A DNA stretch of 8,347 nt from a bacterium (GCA_021817025.1 JAKAWF010000136.1:1-8347), one strand, 5' to 3'; positions 1-5,419 are shown, numbered from the stretch's first letter. The notes: a model not told the origin generated them from the letters alone. Numbers and translations: made by a program.

Positions 1-219
1 GACGCGGGGTCGGCCAACGCGGCCTTCTCCACCCGCCACGACCTCGGTGGGGCGCCGGCGTCGAGGAACGCGGCTGGCGCCGCGAAGCAGCGAGTCCACC
101 GGCGTCGTCCCTCGGGGCGACGCTCGGTGGTACGGATCGCCAAGCGCCTTCATGGACGCTCCGACAGAGCTGCTCGGCCGAAGTCCGTACAACCCCTGCC
201 TACGGCAAGGGCCGCCTAA
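1..219 (+). CDS. Possible C-terminal end of an IS200/IS605-type TnpB (5' end outside window)
   Basis: The frame open from base 1 runs 72 codons to TAA at 217-219. It begins DAGSANAAF, which resembles the D-x-N-A-A segment after the zinc finger of TnpB, where the last acidic catalytic residue lies. A basic Arg/Ala-rich tail follows, as in many high-GC TnpB proteins. The main support is position: the stop lies 41 bases before a hairpin that looks like the right end of such an element (260-281), the usual arrangement. TnpB is an RNA-guided nuclease encoded by these transposons and guided by RNA from the element's right end. The catalytic core is outside the window, so I cannot tell whether the gene is intact. 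The protein match is short and could be chance; the hairpin is the stronger evidence. Confidence 0.42.
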   Translation, partial: DAGSANAAFSTRHDLGGAPASRNAAGAAKQRVHRRRPSGRRSVVRIAKRLHGRSDRAARPKSVQPLPTARAA

Positions 220-255
220 GCGTTGGGCAGCTCGCGAGACAGCAGGGGCGAGACG

Positions 256-292
256 GGAATCCCCCGGCTTCAGCCGTGGGGAGGAGGTCAAC
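256..292 (+). mobile_element. IS200/IS605-like right end, probable 3' end of a TnpB guide (omega) RNA
   Basis: GGGAATCCCCCGGCTTCAGC begins at 255 and the block continues to GAGGAGGTCAAC at 281-292. CGGC (265-268) pairs with GCCG (273-276) around TTCA. After one C/T mismatch, CCC (261-263) pairs with GGG (278-280). A GAAT lead, a subterminal hairpin, then GAGG...TCAA is the pattern of right ends of TnpB-carrying elements such as ISDra2, where it also forms the scaffold end of the guide RNA. TCAA (288-291) would be the cleavage site, so the guide would be read from about 292 onward. The scaffold probably extends upstream into the end of the TnpB frame; I did not model its fold. No TnpA or left end is visible. 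Confidence 0.6.
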
Positions 293-341
293 CACAGCTC
301 GCCACCCTACGCCGCACGGACCCGCCCAGCGACAGCCAGCC

Positions 342-362
342 CCGCGCGCGCACGGCGCGCGG
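342..362. repeat. Perfect 8-bp GC-rich inverted repeat upstream of the flavodoxin gene
   Basis: CCGCGCGC (342-349) and GCGCGCGG (355-362) are perfect complements around a 5-base loop. No T-tract follows, so it is not a canonical intrinsic terminator. It lies between the transposon end and the flavodoxin start and could insulate the gene or shape its leader. I see no clear promoter hexamers between 292 and 440. Confidence 0.5.
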
Positions 363-451
363 CTGCCCCAGTCAAGCCTGAACATGGGGGGACCCAGCTA
401 CCCTGGCGAGAGCCGCGCTCGACTTGATCGATTCCAGCAGGGAGGTTCATT

Positions 452-877
452 GTGAAGGTACTAGTCACCTACGAAAGTAGAGGGGGCCGCACCAAGCAAG
501 TCGCCCAAGCCATAGCAGACGAGGTGGGGAAGAGAGGACATGAAGTTGCCGTGAAGCCCATGTCAGGTACCACTCCCGAGGAGGCTGCCCAGGCCGACCA
601 TCTCTGCATCGGGAGCTGGGTAGAGGGCTTCATCCTGTTTGGCGTACATCCTGCGCATGCGGCCAGCAACTGGATAGCCAAGACGCCGATGATGGACGGC
701 AAACGAGCTTCCGTGTTTTGCACCTATGCGGTCAACCCGAGGAACTCGCTCGCTGAGCTGTCACATGGTCTACGGGCCCATGGAGCCAAAGTGACCACGA
801 CTCGAGCTTTTCACCGTTCACGCACGAACGCTGAGATCGGCTCGTTTGTGGATGCAGCGCTCGGCAACGAAGCGTAG
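452..877 (+). CDS. Flavodoxin-family protein
   Basis: This 141-residue protein has the flavodoxin fold signature. It begins with strand KVLVTYES and a phosphate-binding loop ESRGGRTK (8-15), in place of the common SxTGNT, followed by the amphipathic helix QVAQAIADEV. Two later loops (around CIGSWVEGF and CTYAVNP) sit where flavin-contacting loops occur. Such proteins bind FMN and carry electrons or act as small quinone/flavin reductases in the cytoplasm; the substrate here is unknown. The length suits a short-chain flavodoxin. The start is GTG 452, with GGAGG at 441-445 and a six-base spacer. The gene stands alone between a transposon end and a decayed transposase. It uses CTA, AGT, AGA and ATA codons that the GC-rich neighbours avoid, which suggests later acquisition. 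No other function can be assigned. Confidence 0.85.
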   Translation: MKVLVTYESRGGRTKQVAQAIADEVGKRGHEVAVKPMSGTTPEEAAQADHLCIGSWVEGFILFGVHPAHAASNWIAKTPMMDGKRASVFCTYAVNPRNSLAELSHGLRAHGAKVTTTRAFHRSRTNAEIGSFVDAALGNEA

Positions 878-964
878 CCTCCGACAAAGCATCCGCACAG
901 TCGCCCGAATCGTCCCGTAGATTCCGACACCCCCGGCGAACTCGGCGGTGGTCCTCCCATGACC

Positions 965-991
965 GTCATCATCACCGTGGTGATCCATGAC
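965..991. repeat. Imperfect inverted repeat downstream of the flavodoxin gene
   Basis: GTCAT (965-969) pairs with ATGAC (987-991) and ATCACC (971-976) pairs with GGTGAT (979-984), leaving a bulge of C against CC and a two-base loop. It lies about 90 bases after the flavodoxin stop. There is no T-tract, so a terminator role is weak; it could equally be a protein-binding palindrome or part of a transposon end. Confidence 0.4.
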
Positions 992-1209
992 GGGGTGGAC
1001 ATGCGGCACCACCATGCCTCACGGACTAAGAGAGCCGGACGACGGGGGGGCCGGCCCCCCCGCGGCATCGCCGGTGCCGGTGAAGCCCCGGCGGAGATCG
1101 GGGAGTTGCGGTCTGCGTAGGGGAATCCCCTCCACCTGCGACCTCTTCCGGCCTCCCAGGCAGGGGGCCATCCCGCTGCCAGGCTGGGGGCGGCCGCGCC
1201 GGCGGTGGC

Positions 1210-1240
1210 GCCCGGGGCCCGGCGGCGGGGTGCCCCGGGC
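1210..1240. repeat. Perfect 9-bp inverted repeat in the GC-rich gap
   Basis: GCCCGGGGC (1210-1218) is the exact complement of GCCCCGGGC (1232-1240) across a 13-base loop. Base composition is extreme here, so chance complementarity is likelier than elsewhere. No T-tract or adjacent gene gives it a clear role. Confidence 0.4.
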
Positions 1241-1319
1241 AGAGGGGAGGATCCCCGAGGGGCAGGCATGGGGGGGCGGCGTCTCGGCCCCTGGTGATCG
1301 AGCCGCTCGACGGATCCGG

Positions 1320-1690
1320 CAGGCGGGGTCCGCGTGTGTTCGGGTCGAGCCCAGACACGAGCGAGAGCAGGAAGAGACCGCGGTGCTGGTAGCCGTGGGT
1401 GCGAAGGCGGATGGCCACAAGGAACTGCTGGCGATGGAGCGGGCCTGCCGGGAGCCTCCTCCTGGGGCGACCTTCCGCGGGACCTGACGGCCCGAGGACT
1501 CACCGAGGTGCCACTGCTGGCGGTCAGTGATGGCGGGTTGGGGTGCGGGGCGGCGCTGAGAACTACGTCTACCCACCGAGCCGCCATCAGCGGTGTAGGA
1601 ACCGTCGAACCCTGAAGCCCATCGACAAGCTGCCCAAGCGGCTGCGGGGCAACGCCGGGGCGGCCATCAAGGAGATCCACCACCCGCGCC
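1320..1690 (+). pseudogene. Decayed IS256-family transposase fragment with at least two frameshifts
   Basis: Three frames joined in order reproduce the middle of an IS256-family (mutator-type) transposase. Frame 3 gives VRVEPRHERE then VAVGAKADGHKELLAMERAC RE (about 1338-1454), like the family's 'VxxGxxxDGxKELLAxExGYRES'. Frame 2 then gives SSWGDLPRDLTARGL and VPLLAVSDGGLGCGAAL (about 1456-1556), matching the segment around the second catalytic Asp (family 'LAVGDGALGxWAAL'). Frame 1 then gives VYPPSRHQRC and IDKLPKRLRG followed by a helix ending KEIHH (about 1567-1680), matching 'RHQRCWNHRTxNVLDKLPKRL'. The conserved Trp after RHQRC is Arg. Frame changes fall near 1455-1462 and 1557-1563, with a possible third near 1333. 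The N-terminus, first catalytic Asp and C-terminal Glu region are not recognisable. It cannot encode a working transposase. The alignment is from memory of the family consensus. Confidence 0.8.
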
Positions 1691-1830
1691 GGCGGAGTGC
1701 GGTCCGCGGCGACGGGAACCGGGCCCCGTCCATGCCGCCATCACCATCAAACGCTCACCCGCGCTTCGCCAGGTCCGAGGCCGTCGGCGGCCCGGAGTAC
1801 ACCAATTGTGGCGACCCCGGGGAGATTCGC
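1691..1830. other. Gap between transposase remnant and cytochrome operon
   Basis: No gene is supported here. It lies downstream of the cytochrome operon stop (TAG, 1833-1831 on the minus strand). The only structure I see is a modest inverted repeat, GACGGG (1711-1716) with CCCGTC (1725-1730), without a T-tract on either strand. Transposase similarity fades after about 1690. Confidence 0.45.
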
Positions 1831-2838
1831 CTATCGGTGACGCGCCTGAGTGCTCTCCTTGGCGAGCCGGTAGTGCTCCCGCCACACCAGCCGCGGCAGT
1901 CCCAGCCAGCGGGGCAGGTCGCGCAGTCCGGGGATGAACGGCACCAGCAGCAGCAGGGTGCTCAGGAAGCCCATGGTGAGTACCACCAGCAGATCGGCGT
2001 TTTCGGCTGTGCTGTAGGGGGGGATCTGGTACCAGAAGGTGAAGAGCCAGAGCCACGCCTGACCGGGATAGCGCCCGGTCTCGTTCATCGACCCCCACTG
2101 GTTGCTGGCAAGGTTCTGGGCCGCGGCCAGGCCGGGGAGGTAGCCGCCGTCACCCAGAAAGAGCAGCGGCTGGGTGTAGTTGGTGTCGTAGAACTGGCCG
2201 CTGCGCATCAGCAGTCCGTCCAGGGCCCCGCTCCTCGCGTCCGCCAGCAGCGCCTGCATCATCACGTTGATTGGCCCGTAGTTGCCGCCACCGACGGCCA
2301 CCAGCGGACCGCTCACCCGGGCGTGCTGGAGGGCTTTCGAGTAGGCGGTCAGCCAGGCCTGCTCCTGGCCCGTGCCCGCCTGCTGGTATTGGGTCAGCGC
2401 GACCATCAAAGTGGGTCGGCCCACACTGGCAAGCGTCAGGGGGGCGATCACATCCGCCTGGGGCGGATAGACCGGCTGGTGGACACCGGCCCAGATCTGG
2501 GGCGCCAGGGGCCCCAGGGTCTGCACTGAGCCCCCCTCAGTGGATCCCTCCTTTTGGTCAAGGCCATCGGCGTCGATGTTGTAGGGCGGCCCGTAGTCGG
2601 CGCTGATGGTGTCGCCCTGCAGCTCCGCGGTGGCCGTCTGCATGAAGTCGAGGGGGGCGGCGTGCGCCCAGCTCTGGATGGTGACCGGGGGGACATCCGG
2701 GGAGGAGAGAACGAAGGCCAGCCCCAGCACCACCACCAGCATCACCACCAGCACGACCGAGATCTCCTTGATCAGGTCGTAGGGGGCCGTGGGCACGCCC
2801 CGGTAGTAGGTCGGCTGGTCGATCTTGGACCGCTTCAC
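1831..2838 (-). CDS. Cytochrome b subunit IV-like membrane protein with a large extracytoplasmic insertion
   Basis: The 335-residue product has a short cytoplasmic N-terminus, a membrane helix at about 25-44 (VVLVVMLVVVLGLAFVL), a soluble region at about 46-260, a helix at about 281-300, and a basic tail. The tail segment VPFIPGLRDLPRW (299-311) resembles C-terminal ends of cytochrome b/subunit IV. In b6f or bc1 complexes this part carries the quinol-oxidising PEWY motif; the corresponding place here reads PGQAWLWLF (258-266), so the motif is absent or altered. Subunit IV is normally about 160 residues with three helices, so this protein has two helices plus roughly 210 extra residues of unknown function. 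There are no haem-binding CxxCH or Rieske motifs. GTG 2838 was chosen because GTGA overlaps the stop of the preceding cytochrome b gene by 4 bases, indicating translational coupling. It could be a distinct partner subunit rather than a true subunit IV. Confidence 0.75.
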   Translation of the reverse strand: MKRSKIDQPTYYRGVPTAPYDLIKEISVVLVVMLVVVLGLAFVLSSPDVPPVTIQSWAHAAPLDFMQTATAELQGDTISADYGPPYNIDADGLDQKEGSTEGGSVQTLGPLAPQIWAGVHQPVYPPQADVIAPLTLASVGRPTLMVALTQYQQAGTGQEQAWLTAYSKALQHARVSGPLVAVGGGNYGPINVMMQALLADARSGALDGLLMRSGQFYDTNYTQPLLFLGDGGYLPGLAAAQNLASNQWGSMNETGRYPGQAWLWLFTFWYQIPPYSTAENADLLVVLTMGFLSTLLLLVPFIPGLRDLPRWLGLPRLVWREHYRLAKESTQARHR

Positions 2839-3479
2839 GAGACGGCCTCCTCGGGGGGCTTGACCACCCCGCGCATCCGCACCAGGATCACGTGGTAGGC
2901 GACCAGCCCCACCACCAGAACCGGGAAGAGCACGACGTGCAGGCCGTACATCTGACCGAAGTTGAGCACGTTGAAGAAGGCCCCCGCGCCGGTGGCGTTG
3001 ATGGCGTCCTTGGCGTTGATCGCGATCCACTGTGCGTCGAAGTTCGACTGCGAGATGTAACCGGTGAACGCGGTCACGATCGAGATCAGGAAGATCACCA
3101 CTCCCACCATCCAGGTGCTGGCCCGGCCGTCCCGCCAGCCCTGGGCGAAGTACTGGCCCCAGAGATGCAGGACCATGAAGACGAAGAACATCTGCACGCT
3201 CCAGAAGTGGATGCTGTTGAAGAAGTGGCCCTGGGGGGACACGTGCCACCACTGGGGGCCGAAGAAGGCCAGCACCACCCCGCTTGAGACGACCAGGATC
3301 AGGGACGCGATCGCGACCACGCCGAAGATGTAGACCCAGGAGCCCACGTAGGCCGGCTCCCGGTCCGGAAGCAGGTGCTCGATCGGCAGCTCGCGCTGGA
3401 TCAGACGGCGCAGGAAGACGGTCCAGCTGCGACTCGTGTCCTCGCTCTCCGGCGGGCTCATGGGCCGCTCACTGGTCAC
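2835..3479 (-). CDS. Cytochrome b N-terminal domain protein, b6 type (four-helix dihaem subunit)
   Basis: This 214-residue membrane protein carries the dihaem core of cytochrome b/b6: helices at about 46-73, 87-111, 122-142 and 178-201. Ligand pairs are H91/H105 in the second helix and H181/H196 in the fourth. Spacings of 14 and 15 match cytochrome b6; mitochondrial and bc1 cytochrome b has 14 and 14. I see no Cys near the first helix for the extra covalent haem of b6f. It should move electrons across the membrane between quinone sites, with the C-terminal half supplied by the next gene. Start: ATG at 3494 is in frame but has no ribosome binding site, whereas AGGAGA (3491-3486) sits 6-7 bases before GTG 3479, so I chose that; ATG 3461 is also possible. 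It overlaps the preceding gene by 11 bases. Confidence 0.9.
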   Translation of the reverse strand: MTSERPMSPPESEDTSRSWTVFLRRLIQRELPIEHLLPDREPAYVGSWVYIFGVVAIASLILVVSSGVVLAFFGPQWWHVSPQGHFFNSIHFWSVQMFFVFMVLHLWGQYFAQGWRDGRASTWMVGVVIFLISIVTAFTGYISQSNFDAQWIAINAKDAINATGAGAFFNVLNFGQMYGLHVVLFPVLVVGLVAYHVILVRMRGVVKPPEEAVS

Positions 3480-3636
3480 GGTGACTCTCCTCATAGCTGC
3501 GGCGCCGGCGGGCGCGGCCCGGGAAGGGCAGAAACAGAGCCGCCACGAAGAGCACGATCATGAACACGATCAGACCCAGATTGGGAAACGAGATGAGAAT
3601 GAATCCCCAGTGCAGGTAGGGCGCCGGCTGATTCAC
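3469..3636 (-). CDS. Small single-helix membrane protein, first gene of the cytochrome b operon
   Basis: The product has 55 residues: a short N-terminus (NQPAPYLHWG), a hydrophobic helix at about 10-38 ending FLPFPG, then a basic tail GRARRRR that should stay in the cytoplasm by the positive-inside rule. The start is GTG 3636, with GGAGG at 3643-3647 six bases upstream. An upstream start at 3738 would add a non-hydrophobic Pro/Gly-rich stretch overlapping the promoter and is unlikely. It leads the operon and overlaps cytochrome b by 11 bases, so it is probably an accessory subunit of that complex, comparable in position and size to the one-helix Pet subunits of b6f. I see no sequence match to them, and I do not recognise a named family. 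Confidence 0.7.
   Translation of the reverse strand: MNQPAPYLHWGFILISFPNLGLIVFMIVLFVAALFLPFPGRARRRRSYEESHRDQ
3486..3491 (-). promoter_or_regulatory. Ribosome binding site for the cytochrome b gene
   Basis: AGGAGA on the minus strand lies six bases upstream of GTG 3479. It sits just inside the alternative ATG at 3494, so it decides in favour of the later start. It lies within the coding region of the preceding small gene, consistent with coupled translation. Confidence 0.6.
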
Positions 3637-3642
3637 CGCATA

Positions 3643-3647
3643 CCTCC
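3643..3647 (-). promoter_or_regulatory. Ribosome binding site for the small membrane protein
   Basis: GGAGG on the minus strand stands six bases (TATGCG) before GTG 3636. An ATG within that spacer is out of frame with the helix-containing frame. This site sets the gene start well inside the longest open frame. Confidence 0.7.
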
Positions 3648-3708
3648 GCAGCCAAGGCTCTGGCTGCACCAAGACGGGTAGGCCGGGGCACCGGCCCGGA
3701 TCGCAACC

Positions 3709-3738
3709 ACTGTACCCTCCCCGGAGGTCGCCCTTCAA
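3709..3738 (-). promoter_or_regulatory. Candidate sigma-70-type promoter of the cytochrome b operon
   Basis: On the minus strand, TTGAAG (3738-3733) and TACAGT (3714-3709) are separated by 18 bases, fair matches to -35 and -10 elements. Transcription would begin near 3702, leaving a leader of about 65 bases before GTG 3636. The match is by eye only. Confidence 0.45.
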
Positions 3739-3754
3739 CCGTGGAAAACACGGT
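3738..3754. promoter_or_regulatory. Perfect inverted repeat in the divergent intergenic region, possible operator
   Basis: ACCGTG (3738-3743) and CACGGT (3749-3754) flank GAAAA. The repeat abuts the -35 element of the candidate cytochrome operon promoter and lies 54 bases upstream of the promoter for the crotonase gene. A dimeric regulator could bind here. No regulator gene is next to it. Confidence 0.4.
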
Positions 3755-3807
3755 CACGCAACCCCGCGATCCCACCCGGGCCACCCCAGCCAGGGGCGGG
3801 GGGGCAC

Positions 3808-3813
3808 TATCCT
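3808..3813 (+). promoter_or_regulatory. -10 element of a leaderless promoter for the crotonase gene
   Basis: TATCCT fits the TAnnnT -10 consensus and ends six bases before ATG 3820. Transcription would therefore start at or near the A of the start codon. No Shine-Dalgarno sequence lies just before the ATG. The same CTATCCTG-N5-ATG arrangement precedes the cupredoxin gene at 5475-5490. Confidence 0.6.
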
Positions 3814-3819
3814 GCCGAC

Positions 3820-4629
3820 ATGATGTCAGTGGGTGCAAGCGACGGCAGCCGCCTCCTCCTGGAGCGTCCTGGGGCGGGGATCCTGCGGCTGACCCTGAAC
3901 CGTCCCCAACAGCGCAACGCCCTCACCGCCGATTTGGCGGCGGAGTTGCGGGCGGCCGTGGGTGGGGCCGGGGCGGATCCATCGGTGCGGGCTCTGATCG
4001 TGACCGGGAGCGGTGCCGTGTTCTGTGCCGGCGCCGACTTGGGAGCTCTGGCAGCGGACGCAAAGACCCCCGCCCAGCGCAGGGCAGTGCTCGCCGACTA
4101 CTACCGAGCCTTCCTCGACCTGCGGGATCTGCCCGTGCCCACCATCGCCGCCGTGAACGGACCGGCGATCGGGGCCGGCCTCAACCTGGCGCTCAGCTGC
4201 GATCTCAGACTCCTCGCTCGCGAAGCGCGCCTGGCCGCTCCGTTCCTGCGGCTCGGGATCCATCCCGGGGGAGGCTGCAGTTGGTTGCTGACCAGGCTCG
4301 GCGGAACTGCCGCCGCCCGGGAGCTGCTGTTCCTCGGCCGGCCGGTGTCGGCCGCCCGCGCCTTCGAACTGGGGCTCGCCAACCGGGTGCTGCCGGGGCC
4401 GGAGCTGGCCGATGCCGCTCTCGAATGGGCCCGGTCGATCGCGGCCTTGCCGGGGCAGGTGGTGCGCGATCTGAAGCGCACTCTCGCCCTGGCGGAAGCC
4501 GGCGCGAGCTTCGAGGCCACGCTCGCCTTCGAGAGCGCCGTCCAGGCCGAGTCGATGGCCAGCCCGGACGCTGCGGAAGGATGGGCGGCCTTCCGGGAGC
4601 GCCGGGAACCCCGCTTCCAGGACCGCTGA
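3820..4629 (+). CDS. Crotonase (enoyl-CoA hydratase/isomerase) superfamily protein lacking the hydratase glutamates
   Basis: The 269 residues form a full-length crotonase domain. LNRPQQRNAL (26-35) and the CoA-binding, oxyanion-hole segment FCAGADL (68-74) are clear. The second oxyanion segment GPAIGAGLNLALSCDLRL spans 114-131, and GIHPGGG (146-152) resembles the EchA16-like subgroup of actinobacterial homologues. In rat mitochondrial hydratase the two catalytic glutamates are E144 and E164; the aligned residues here are N122 and F142. The CoA thioester pocket is kept but normal hydration chemistry is not expected. It may be an isomerase, thioesterase, decarboxylase-like or otherwise specialised crotonase, acting in the cytoplasm on an acyl-CoA. 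The start is ATG 3820, probably leaderless; a second ATG follows at once. It is monocistronic, divergent from the cytochrome operon and convergent with endonuclease III. Confidence 0.9.
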   Translation: MMSVGASDGSRLLLERPGAGILRLTLNRPQQRNALTADLAAELRAAVGGAGADPSVRALIVTGSGAVFCAGADLGALAADAKTPAQRRAVLADYYRAFLDLRDLPVPTIAAVNGPAIGAGLNLALSCDLRLLAREARLAAPFLRLGIHPGGGCSWLLTRLGGTAAARELLFLGRPVSAARAFELGLANRVLPGPELADAALEWARSIAALPGQVVRDLKRTLALAEAGASFEATLAFESAVQAESMASPDAAEGWAAFRERREPRFQDR

Positions 4630-4724
4630 TTCAGGTCGGGCGGTGGTCGACGCGACGGGTCCGGGCCCAGTCGTGGCACCGGGTGCCGTCGTTCTCGGGG
4701 ACCTGACCCGGGTGCGAGCGCGAG

Positions 4725-4744
4725 CCCGGCCCTTCAGGGCCGGG
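4725..4744. terminator. Hairpin between convergent genes, probable bidirectional terminator
   Basis: CCCGGCCC (4725-4732) and GGGCCGGG (4737-4744) are perfect complements around the tetraloop TTCA. The hairpin lies 95 bases after the crotonase stop and 7 bases past the end of the opposing endonuclease III gene. There is no U-tract on either strand, common in high-GC bacteria. Nothing else is recognisable in 4630-4750. Confidence 0.6.
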
Positions 4745-4750
4745 AGGATG

Positions 4751-5419
4751 TCATGGGACCTTTCCCGTGAGAGTCGACGATGGACACCAGCCGGCCAGCA
4801 GGCAGGTCTCACAGCGGGGCCGCCGAGCGGTGCACACCAGTCTCCCGTGGGTGATCAGGCGCAGGCTGAAGCCGGCCCACTCCGCCGCCGGAATCATCCG
4901 ACAGACTTCGGCCTCGATCTTGACGGGGTCCCGGGTGTCGACCAGGCCGAGGCGATTGGCCAGCCGGGCCACGTGAGTGTCGACCGGGAAGCCGGGGATT
5001 CCGAAGCCGACCCCGAGCACCACGTTGGCGGTCTTCCTGCCCACCCCCGGCAGACTGGTCAACTCCGCCATCGTCTGGGGCACCTGGCCAAGGAACCGCC
5101 GGTGGAGGACACCGCCCATCCCGATCAGGGCGCGGGCCTTGGCCCGGAAGAACCCGGTCGAGTGAATCAGATCCTCCAGCTCCCCCTGGTCGGCGGTCGC
5201 GTAGTCAGAGGCGGTCCTCATCCGCGCGAACAGGGCCGGAGTCACCTGATTGACCCTGGCATCGGTGGTCTGGGCCGAGAGGATGGTGGCGACCAACAGC
5301 TCCAGTTGATTGGCGTGAGTCAGGGCGCAGGCGGCTGGATACTCCTCTCCAAGCGCAACCACCGCGGCCAGGGCCCGCTGCCGGGGCCTCCGCGGCGCGC
5401 TCGCGACAGCTCTGCTCAA
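4751..5419 (-). CDS. nth: Endonuclease III (DNA glycosylase/AP lyase)
   Basis: This base-excision repair enzyme removes oxidised pyrimidines and nicks the resulting abasic site. The 222 residues match the family throughout: LLVATILSAQTTD (41-53), and the helix-hairpin-helix LPGVGRKTANVVL (123-135), whose K129 is the catalytic lysine. VDTHVARLANRLGLV (146-160) contains the catalytic aspartate D147. A C-x6-C-x2-C-x5-C cluster (C196, C203, C206, C212) binds [4Fe-4S]. The frame is open up to TTG 5497, but that start would overlap the divergent cupredoxin gene. TTG 5419 gives a normal-length N-terminus; the next in-frame start (GTG 5362) would cut the first conserved helix. Ribosome binding is weak (GGGGG nearby), so the start is uncertain. 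It is convergent with the crotonase gene, divergent from the cupredoxin gene, and monocistronic. Confidence 0.95.
   Translation of the reverse strand: MSRAVASAPRRPRQRALAAVVALGEEYPAACALTHANQLELLVATILSAQTTDARVNQVTPALFARMRTASDYATADQGELEDLIHSTGFFRAKARALIGMGGVLHRRFLGQVPQTMAELTSLPGVGRKTANVVLGVGFGIPGFPVDTHVARLANRLGLVDTRDPVKIEAEVCRMIPAAEWAGFSLRLITHGRLVCTARRPRCETCLLAGWCPSSTLTGKVP

Larger units (their letters stand above)
878..1319. other. Long non-coding GC-rich stretch without a supportable gene
   Basis: All frames here translate to Pro/Arg/Gly-rich low-complexity protein without recognisable domains, and no open frame has a convincing ribosome binding site. The stretch contains two inverted repeats (listed separately) and homopolymeric G/C runs around 1045-1062 and 1268-1277. 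It may be the more decayed 5' part of the IS256-type element whose recognisable remains begin near 1320, or unrelated filler. I could not identify terminal inverted repeats. Confidence 0.5.

Noticed and set aside
959..1120. 53-codon frame MTVIITVVIHDG... after the flavodoxin gene
   Set aside because: No ribosome binding site, the sequence degenerates into Arg/Gly-rich residues, and it lies over an inverted repeat that alone explains the short patterned peptide.
1543..2529. 328-residue plus-strand reading frame
   Set aside because: Only its first 45 or so residues are meaningful (the transposase remnant). The rest is antisense to the cytochrome partner gene and rich in Gln/Gly/Pro.
1834..3252. 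Single 473-residue minus-strand reading frame covering both cytochrome genes
   Set aside because: Its first 138 residues are an out-of-frame shadow of the cytochrome b gene, with Pro/Arg/Gly-rich sequence. The real protein begins at GTG 2838.
3637..3738. N-terminal extension of the small membrane protein to 3738
   Set aside because: It would overlap the candidate promoter, adds Cys/Pro/Gly-rich sequence, and ignores the good GGAGG site before GTG 3636.
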